This document shows, piece after piece, positions 4,946 to 9,144 of a stretch of DNA of 9,144 nucleotides (positions within the stretch are counted from its first letter, which is position 1; the number at the start of each line of letters is the position of its first letter). The DNA comes from Actinomycetota bacterium (GTDB taxonomy: Bacteria > Actinomycetota > Actinomycetes > S36-B12). The position numbers and the translations under genes were made by a program. The notes under the pieces were generated by a model. That model had not been told where the DNA came from and made no database searches. It worked only from the letters and a program-made list of their open reading frames with translations. The DNA lies in assembly GCA_016870425.1 (NCBI GenBank), contig VGBQ01000106.1, positions 1 through 9,144 on the forward strand. The letters are read 5' to 3'.

Positions 4946-5488
4946 ATGAGCGCACGCCGGATCCTCGCCCTCGCGGCGGCCGTGATCGCGCTCGTCACCG
5001 TCTCCGCGATCCCGGCCCAGGCCAGCGAGTCAGGCCTGCGGGAGCGCACCCATGCGCGGATCGTCGTGATCCTCGATGATGCGGTCAACTCCGGCCTGTA
5101 CTCCGTGGCGCAGGAAAACTACGTCTCCAGCGCGCTCCTGCCGGTCTACGTCGATCCCAAGGACCTCTCGCGCAAGACCGAGGAGCGCACCCTCGAGGGC
5201 TTCTGGGAGATCATCACCACCGACACCGGTGTGACCGAGTCGCAGGCCAAGGCGCGCCTGGCCAATGGCGCCACGCTGCTGCGCATCACCGGGGACTCCT
5301 CCGATGTGGTGCAGGAGCGGCTCTACCGCTGGCTGGCCAAGCCGGTCCTGGCGGCGTTCCTCCAGGGGCAGATCACGGCGAGTGAGTCGGCCGGCCTGCG
5401 CGATGACATCGCGCGCGCCGTGGATCGGCTCATGCGCCAGCCCGGCGGCTCCGACGGCAAGGTGACCGTCTCGCCCCGACGCATATAG
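4946..5488 (+). CDS. Exported helical protein of unknown function
   Basis: This 180-aa protein begins with a Sec signal peptide (MSARRILALAAAVIALV) with predicted cleavage after AQA at residue 26. The mature part lacks cysteine and looks almost entirely helical. Residues 96-163 (GVTESQ, ARLANGATLLRITGD, then LQGQITASES and a final helix) resemble the LANGKTLAEIA and A-x-G-x-I-T-x-x-Q helical units common in actinobacterial exported proteins of unknown function. A weaker copy of the second unit is visible around residues 39-62 (DDAVNSGLYSVAQENY). I infer a small repeat protein outside the membrane and cannot assign a role. The ATG at 4946 is chosen because the signal peptide starts there; the upstream open frame back to 4316 is antisense to the lipoprotein gene. 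It is divergent from that gene, shares a control region with it, and ends 88 nt before a strong terminator. Confidence 0.87.
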   Translation: MSARRILALAAAVIALVTVSAIPAQASESGLRERTHARIVVILDDAVNSGLYSVAQENYVSSALLPVYVDPKDLSRKTEERTLEGFWEIITTDTGVTESQAKARLANGATLLRITGDSSDVVQERLYRWLAKPVLAAFLQGQITASESAGLRDDIARAVDRLMRQPGGSDGKVTVSPRRI

Positions 5489-5576
5489 ACGTCCCACCCC
5501 GACCCGATAGGGTCCTCCCAGCTGCTCGTGGTGGCCGTGTGCGGTAGGGCGCACTGATCCCGACCATCTCGAGCTC

Positions 5577-5626
5577 CGGCCCCCGGCGCCTCCAGAATGG
5601 AGTGAGGCATCGGGGGCCGTTTGTTT
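5577..5626 (+). terminator. Strong intrinsic terminator after the exported helical protein gene
   Basis: CGGCCCCCG (5577-5585) pairs perfectly with CGGGGGCCG (5611-5619). After a G-U wobble and one mismatch the stem continues with GCCTC (5588-5592) against GAGGC (5604-5608) around an 11-nt loop. The T-tract TTTGTTT (5620-5626) follows at once. A 9-bp all-GC stem plus T-tract is unusually canonical for such a high-GC genome. It ends 16 nt before the response-regulator ATG, so it separates the two units. Confidence 0.85.
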
Positions 5627-5630
5627 CATC

Positions 5631-5642
5631 TACTCTCATCCC
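5631..5642 (+). promoter_or_regulatory. Predicted leaderless -10 element (TACTCT) of the response-regulator operon
   Basis: TACTCT (5631-5636) is followed by CATCCC and the ATG at 5643. The terminator's T-tract ends at 5626, so upstream transcripts should stop before this point, and there is no ribosome binding site in the remaining 16 nt. The -35 region would fall inside the terminator's 3' arm, where no consensus is visible. This is the best supported of the leaderless promoters here. Confidence 0.6.
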
Positions 5643-6332
5643 ATGGCCCTGCTTGTCGTCGACGATGATCCGTCGCTGCGACAGGTGCTCGAGCGCGTGC
5701 TCGCCTTCGAGGGCTATGACGTTGAGACCGTGCCCACCGGCTATGACGCGCTCGAGCGCATGCAGGTGCCCGAGCGGGGCGCGGCGACGATCGATCTCAT
5801 CGTGCTCGACCTCGGACTGCCCGATATCGACGGTCTCGATGTCGCGCGGCGGCTGCGCGCCGACGGCCAGACCCTGCCGATCCTGGTGCTCACCGCGCGC
5901 GGTGACGTCGGCGACCGCGTCGCGGGCCTGGACGCCGGCGCCGATGACTACCTGCCCAAGCCCTTCGACATCACCGAGCTCATCGCCCGCGTGCGGGCCC
6001 TGCTGCGCCGGGCCGGTCACTCCGAGGGCTCGGACGTCTACACCCTCGGCGACCTCACCCTCGACGTCGCCCGCCGCCGGGTCACCCGCGACGGCGACGA
6101 GCTCACGCTCACCAAGACCGAGTTCGCCCTCCTGCAGGTGCTGCTGGCCGCTGACGGCGCGGTGGTCGAGCGCTCGGACCTCATGACGGAGGTGTGGGGC
6201 TTCTCCTCCCCGACGCTGGACTCCAATCTCGACACCTATGTGTCCTATGTGCGTCGCAAGACCGAGGTGGGCGGTCGCGCGCGCCTGGTGCACACCGTGC
6301 GCGGCGTCGGCTTCGTCGCGCGCACGGAGTAG
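5643..6332 (+). CDS. OmpR/PhoB-family response regulator, MprA-like
   Basis: This 229-aa two-domain regulator has a receiver domain (about 1-118) with the acidic pocket Asp7-Asp8-Asp9, phospho-acceptor Asp56 in VLDLGLPDIDG, switch Thr84 in LVLTARG, and Lys106 in YLPKPF. A short linker leads to a winged-helix DNA-binding domain (about 132-229) with LTKTEFALLQ, the recognition region SNLDTYVSYVRRK, and the wing VHTVRGVGFVAR. All residues needed for phosphotransfer are intact. Length and motifs fit the MprA/CseB/CutR-type regulators of Actinobacteria, but I cannot choose an ortholog. Its partner kinase follows after 9 nt. The gene is set off by a terminator immediately upstream and probably has a leaderless promoter. 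The tandem TTCCCAG site at 4883 is a candidate target; no second copy is visible before its own start. Confidence 0.95.
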   Translation: MALLVVDDDPSLRQVLERVLAFEGYDVETVPTGYDALERMQVPERGAATIDLIVLDLGLPDIDGLDVARRLRADGQTLPILVLTARGDVGDRVAGLDAGADDYLPKPFDITELIARVRALLRRAGHSEGSDVYTLGDLTLDVARRRVTRDGDELTLTKTEFALLQVLLAADGAVVERSDLMTEVWGFSSPTLDSNLDTYVSYVRRKTEVGGRARLVHTVRGVGFVARTE

Positions 6333-6341
6333 GCACCCGCC

Positions 6342-7688
6342 ATGCGCTCACTGCGCACCACGGTCGCGCTCATCGTCGCCGTCGCCGTCGCGCTCTCGGT
6401 CGTCGGTCTCGCCGTCGGCGTGTGGTTCCTCACTCGCAGTGCGCTCCTGGGCAGCGTCGATTCCTCACTGCAGTCGCGACTGGAGGCCGGCATCCTGCTC
6501 GACCCCGGCGAGGCCGAGGATGCTCCGCCCATCGTCCGCCCGCCCATCTCGGGGCAGCCCACGGTGCTCGTCGACGCTGTGCTCGCCGACGGTGAGGTCT
6601 TCGAGGTCGACCGGGAGTCCTTCGACCTGCCGGCCGACCCGGAGGACATCCGCATCGCGGAGTCGCCCCCGGGCACGCAGGCGTATTCGACGCGCGTCGC
6701 CCCCAACGGCGAGCGCGTGCGGGTGCTCACCGTGGCGGTGGTCGAGGGCGCGGCGGCGCGCGCAGTCCGCTCGCTGGAGGAGACCAACACGATCCTGGTC
6801 GGCCTGGCCTCGATCCTCGCGGTCGTCGGCCTGGCGGCCGTGGGTGTCGGCGCCGGCATCGGGGTGCTCGCCGTACGCCGCTCCACCATCCCGCTGGAGG
6901 AGGTCGCCGACGCCATGCGCGCGCTGTCGCGCGGGGAGTCCGGTGACTCGCCCGAGGCGCGCCCGGGATCACCGCGCGAGGTGGTCGACGTGGTCGAGGC
7001 GACAACCGCGCTGCAGCAGTCGCTGCGCCGCTCGCAGGAGCAGCAGGAGCAACTCGTGCAGGACGCCGGCCACGAGCTGCGCACGCCGCTCGCGGCACTG
7101 CGCGCCAATGTGCAGTTCGCGGCGCGCACCGCGACCGATGCCACTACCCAGGAGTCGCTCACCGCGGCCCAGGCCGAGCTCGACGAGCTCGGGCGCCTGG
7201 TCGAGGAGTTGCTCGCGCTCGCCGCGCGCGATGAGCCGATGCGCGAGGTGGTGGAGCTTGATATCCGCGGTGCGGTGACGGCCGCCGCCGAGCGGCTCAC
7301 GCGACGCACCCAGCGCGTGGTCGATGTGGAGGTCCCCCGCGAGCCGGTGCTGATGCGCGTCGACCCCGTCGGGCTGGCCGAGATCGTCGGCAACCTGCTC
7401 GACAACGCCGCGAAGTTTGCGCCCGCCCCCGCACCGATCGTCGCCGAGGTGCGCGCGACCCGCGACGAGGCAGTCATCGAGGTGCGCGACGGCGGCCCGG
7501 GTATCCCCGAGAGCGAGCGCGCCACGGTCTTCGACCGCTTCCACCGGACCCCCGACGCCCGCGCGATCCCCGGCTCGGGGCTGGGGCTGTCGATCGTTGC
7601 GTCTGCGGTGGCCGACGCCCGGGGGACGGTCACGCTCGGGGATGCCCCCGAGGGCGGTCTCCTCGTGCGCGTGACCCTGCCGCGCTAG
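6342..7688 (+). CDS. Membrane sensor histidine kinase, MprB-like, partner of the upstream regulator
   Basis: This 448-aa kinase has the standard order. TM1 spans about residues 8-30; an extracytoplasmic sensor region of about 120 residues (31-149) is acidic and Pro-rich; TM2 spans about 150-177; a HAMP-like linker with IPLEEVADAMRAL runs to about 232. The dimerisation domain carries phospho-acceptor His244 in DAGHELRTPLAAL. The ATP-binding domain shows the N box GNLLDNAAKF (Asn355), DGGPGIP (Asp383) and GSGLGLSIV. The sensor region lacks cysteines and I recognise no ligand domain. The gene starts 9 nt after the regulator stop, with GGAG at 6326-6329 as a slightly distant ribosome binding site, so the two are co-transcribed. 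It should phosphorylate the regulator encoded at 5643 in response to an envelope signal that cannot be named from sequence. The next gene converges after 25 nt. Confidence 0.95.
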   Translation: MRSLRTTVALIVAVAVALSVVGLAVGVWFLTRSALLGSVDSSLQSRLEAGILLDPGEAEDAPPIVRPPISGQPTVLVDAVLADGEVFEVDRESFDLPADPEDIRIAESPPGTQAYSTRVAPNGERVRVLTVAVVEGAAARAVRSLEETNTILVGLASILAVVGLAAVGVGAGIGVLAVRRSTIPLEEVADAMRALSRGESGDSPEARPGSPREVVDVVEATTALQQSLRRSQEQQEQLVQDAGHELRTPLAALRANVQFAARTATDATTQESLTAAQAELDELGRLVEELLALAARDEPMREVVELDIRGAVTAAAERLTRRTQRVVDVEVPREPVLMRVDPVGLAEIVGNLLDNAAKFAPAPAPIVAEVRATRDEAVIEVRDGGPGIPESERATVFDRFHRTPDARAIPGSGLGLSIVASAVADARGTVTLGDAPEGGLLVRVTLPR

Positions 7689-7713
7689 GCCCTACCGTCC
7701 GCGTGGACCCCGC

Positions 7714-9144
7714 TCACTTTGGGCAGGCGGTGGAGACTCGTGCGAGTGATGTCGTCGTCGTGCCGGGCATCAGGTAGACGACCCCGACCCAGCAGTCGCG
7801 GAAGCCCGGTTCGGGGCTCCCCGGCAGCACTCGGACCACCGACTCGGGTGTGCGCGAATTCAACGGCAGATACGCGCTGCGCGCGCCCTTTGGCCCGTAC
7901 TGCGCGGCGAGTAGGCCCTCTTCCCCGATCGTGTTGTATCGCCAGGCGAGGCCGGGGATGGTGAGGGCCGCCACCATGCCCTCTCCCGTCCGGGTCAGTG
8001 ACGCGCCCGTGAGCGGCTTGAAGTCGCCGGCGAAGCGAGGCGCAGAGACCGTCCAGTTGCTGGCGGACTTGCCGATGACCGCGCGCACGCGGAATTGGTA
8101 GACCCTGCCGTTGAAGAGACGCAGATCGTCACCGACCTGGACGGCGGCGGTGTTGTTGTAGACGGTCGGCAGGGTGGTCCACGCCAGCCAGTTGCTGTGA
8201 TTCCTGTCCTTGACGCGCAGTGCGAGTTGGTAGGTGACGTCGGAACCGCTGACGGGCAGCCAGGCGACCGTGGCATTCCACTTCTCCAGGAAGATGCTTT
8301 GGATGGTGGCGGGTGCGTCCGGGCGCGCGCCCACCGTGAACCGGACCCAGGGCGTCCATGCGCTCTCGCCGAAGGCTCCGGCGGCGCGCATTGAAAGTTC
8401 GTAAAAGCCGGGGTCCACCGGCGATCGCGGAGAGTACGACGTCTGCGTGCCGGAGATGACCTCCTTTGGCCGGTCGGCCTGTCCCGGCACGCGCCACCGC
8501 AACTCGTAGGCCATGAGGGGATCGTTGCCATCGAACTCGGATGGCTTCCAATTCACCGTGAAGCTCGAGTTGCCTGGATCGACGGTGACGTCGCGGGGTG
8601 GTGAGGGGGGCAGGGTCACCGGGCAGTCGTAGGGCCAGTCCAGCCCGCGGTCGAAGACAATTGCGCCGAAGCCCGGCGCGTTATCGCAGTTGACGTAGGT
8701 GTCCTTGATGCCATCCTCGGAGTCGAGGATGTCAGCGCCGGGGCCGCCGATGATGCTGTCGGGGTCCTCACCACCCGTGAGGTCGTCATTGCCGGGACCG
8801 CCACCGAGCGAGTCGGGGCCTTCCTCGCCGTCGATGGAGTCATTGCCTGCATCGCCGGTGATCCTGTCCGCACCCGCGCCGCCGAAGAGGTCATCGTCTC
8901 CGCCGCCGCCGGATATCGTGTCGGCGGCCGCGCCACCTTGCACGTAGTCCGGTCCGCTACCACCGGTGAACTCCAGCACGGCGGGTGTCGTGCTAGCGCC
9001 AACAGCCGTGGTGGTGGCCACGCTCGCGGCCGCGAAGTCGACGATGACGCGCGGGCTCGGTGGCACGACGCTCCATCCGCAGGACAGGTCCTTCGTCGGA
9101 TCTCCGCCCGCGACCCCCACGACACAGTTATGAGTCGCGCACCA
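7714..9144 (-). CDS. Large exported protein with RTX calcium-binding repeats and FN3-like domains (N-terminus outside window)
   Basis: The frame is open to the window edge, so the 5' end is missing and at least 476 residues are visible. The GTG at 9120 could start a 468-aa protein but is preceded by in-frame coding sequence (WCATHNCVV) with no signal peptide, so it is probably internal. In order there are: a Cys-containing segment; nine tandem RTX nonapeptides; a DTYVNC end-cap; a first fibronectin type III-like domain from about PPSPPRDVTV to VRFTVG; a second from about RPDAPATIQS to SAPRFAG; and a C-terminal domain of about 100 residues with two cysteines, one four residues from the end. 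RTX repeats fold as Ca2+-bound beta-rolls, and FN3 modules act as spacers or binding units in secreted proteins. No catalytic domain is visible; an adhesin, or an enzyme with its N-terminal catalytic part outside, is possible. It converges on the kinase gene. Confidence 0.88.
   Translation of the reverse strand, partial: WCATHNCVVGVAGGDPTKDLSCGWSVVPPSPRVIVDFAAASVATTTAVGASTTPAVLEFTGGSGPDYVQGGAAADTISGGGGDDDLFGGAGADRITGDAGNDSIDGEEGPDSLGGGPGNDDLTGGEDPDSIIGGPGADILDSEDGIKDTYVNCDNAPGFGAIVFDRGLDWPYDCPVTLPPSPPRDVTVDPGNSSFTVNWKPSEFDGNDPLMAYELRWRVPGQADRPKEVISGTQTSYSPRSPVDPGFYELSMRAAGAFGESAWTPWVRFTVGARPDAPATIQSIFLEKWNATVAWLPVSGSDVTYQLALRVKDRNHSNWLAWTTLPTVYNNTAAVQVGDDLRLFNGRVYQFRVRAVIGKSASNWTVSAPRFAGDFKPLTGASLTRTGEGMVAALTIPGLAWRYNTIGEEGLLAAQYGPKGARSAYLPLNSRTPESVVRVLPGSPEPGFRDCWVGVVYLMPGTTTTSLARVSTACPK
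8722..8964 (-). repeat. Nine tandem RTX nonapeptide repeats
   Basis: Nine consecutive 9-residue units follow GGxGxDxUx, for example GGSGPDYVQ, GGGGDDDLF, GGAGADRIT, GGPGNDDLT and GGPGADILD. The register is unbroken. Units 2 (GGAAADTIS) and 8 (GGEDPDSII) lose the second-half glycine, and units 5 and 6 begin GD and GE. Each adjacent pair of regular units is expected to bind Ca2+. The DNA copies have diverged, so this is an old protein repeat and not a recent tandem duplication. Confidence 0.92.

Noticed and set aside
6330..6341. TAGGCA 6 nt before the kinase ATG as another leaderless promoter
   Set aside because: It lacks the final T of TANNNT, includes the regulator's stop codon, and the genes are 9 nt apart, so co-transcription explains the kinase without it.
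6245..7633. Long antisense ORF (462 codons) over the sensor kinase
   Set aside because: The Ser/Thr/Arg-rich low-complexity translation mirrors the codon pattern of the kinase on the other strand. No start signal or domain is seen.
8699..8970. Periodic plus-strand sequence in the RTX region as a DNA tandem repeat or plus-strand Ser/Pro-rich gene
   Set aside because: The periodicity comes from the 9-residue RTX code on the minus strand, and the plus-strand ORF there is a Ser/Pro-rich shadow.
1..9144. CRISPR array, tRNA/rRNA, insertion sequence, integrase or defence genes
   Set aside because: I saw no regularly spaced direct repeats, RNA-gene signatures, transposase motifs or terminal inverted repeats in the window.

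Overview
The window is high-GC DNA with dense, mostly short-gapped genes and looks actinobacterial (Actinomycetota). It has a decaprenylphosphoryl-arabinose (DPA) gene set, an MprAB-like two-component pair, GTG starts, and several genes with a TANNNT -10 box exactly 6 nt before the start codon, the layout of leaderless actinobacterial mRNAs. I cannot name the genus. The DPA genes suggest an arabinan-type wall or surface glycan, but they do not prove a mycolic-acid organism.

Layout: (1) 1-246, the 3' end of an oligopeptidase B-type serine peptidase. (2) 247-492, a regulatory-looking gap with two perfect inverted repeats and a 27-codon ORF (404-487) that encodes a signal peptide and nothing else. 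(3) 493-3463, a tight operon ubiA - dprE1 - dprE2, which makes DPA from decaprenyl phosphate and PRPP apart from one phosphatase step. The dprE1/dprE2 junction is a 4-nt GTGA overlap, and dprE2's ribosome binding site lies in a 14-bp palindrome. (4) 3486-4822, two minus-strand genes, an exported two-cysteine protein and a lipoprotein, each with its own predicted leaderless promoter. (5) 4823-4945, a divergent control region with an 11-bp-period direct repeat typical of OmpR-family regulator sites. (6) 4946-5488, an exported helical protein, followed by a strong intrinsic terminator. (7) 5643-7688, a response regulator and its sensor kinase. (8) 7714-9144, the minus-strand C-terminal part of a large exported protein with nine RTX calcium-binding nonapeptides followed by fibronectin type III-like domains.

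How the genes may work together: the UbiA product joins phosphoribose to decaprenyl phosphate, and DprE1/DprE2 epimerise the dephosphorylated product to DPA, the arabinosyl donor. Much of the rest concerns the envelope: exported proteins, a lipoprotein and a membrane sensor. The tandem repeat in the divergent promoter suggests that the adjacent response regulator controls the lipoprotein and/or the exported helical protein. This is inference.

The most interesting points are: the orphan signal-peptide ORF in front of ubiA; DprE1 carrying alanine where M. tuberculosis has the benzothiazinone-target cysteine; a terminator ending 16 nt before the response-regulator ATG, which almost forces a leaderless mRNA; and the 11-bp-period repeat beside the two-component genes. 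I see no defence system, mobile element, CRISPR array or RNA gene.
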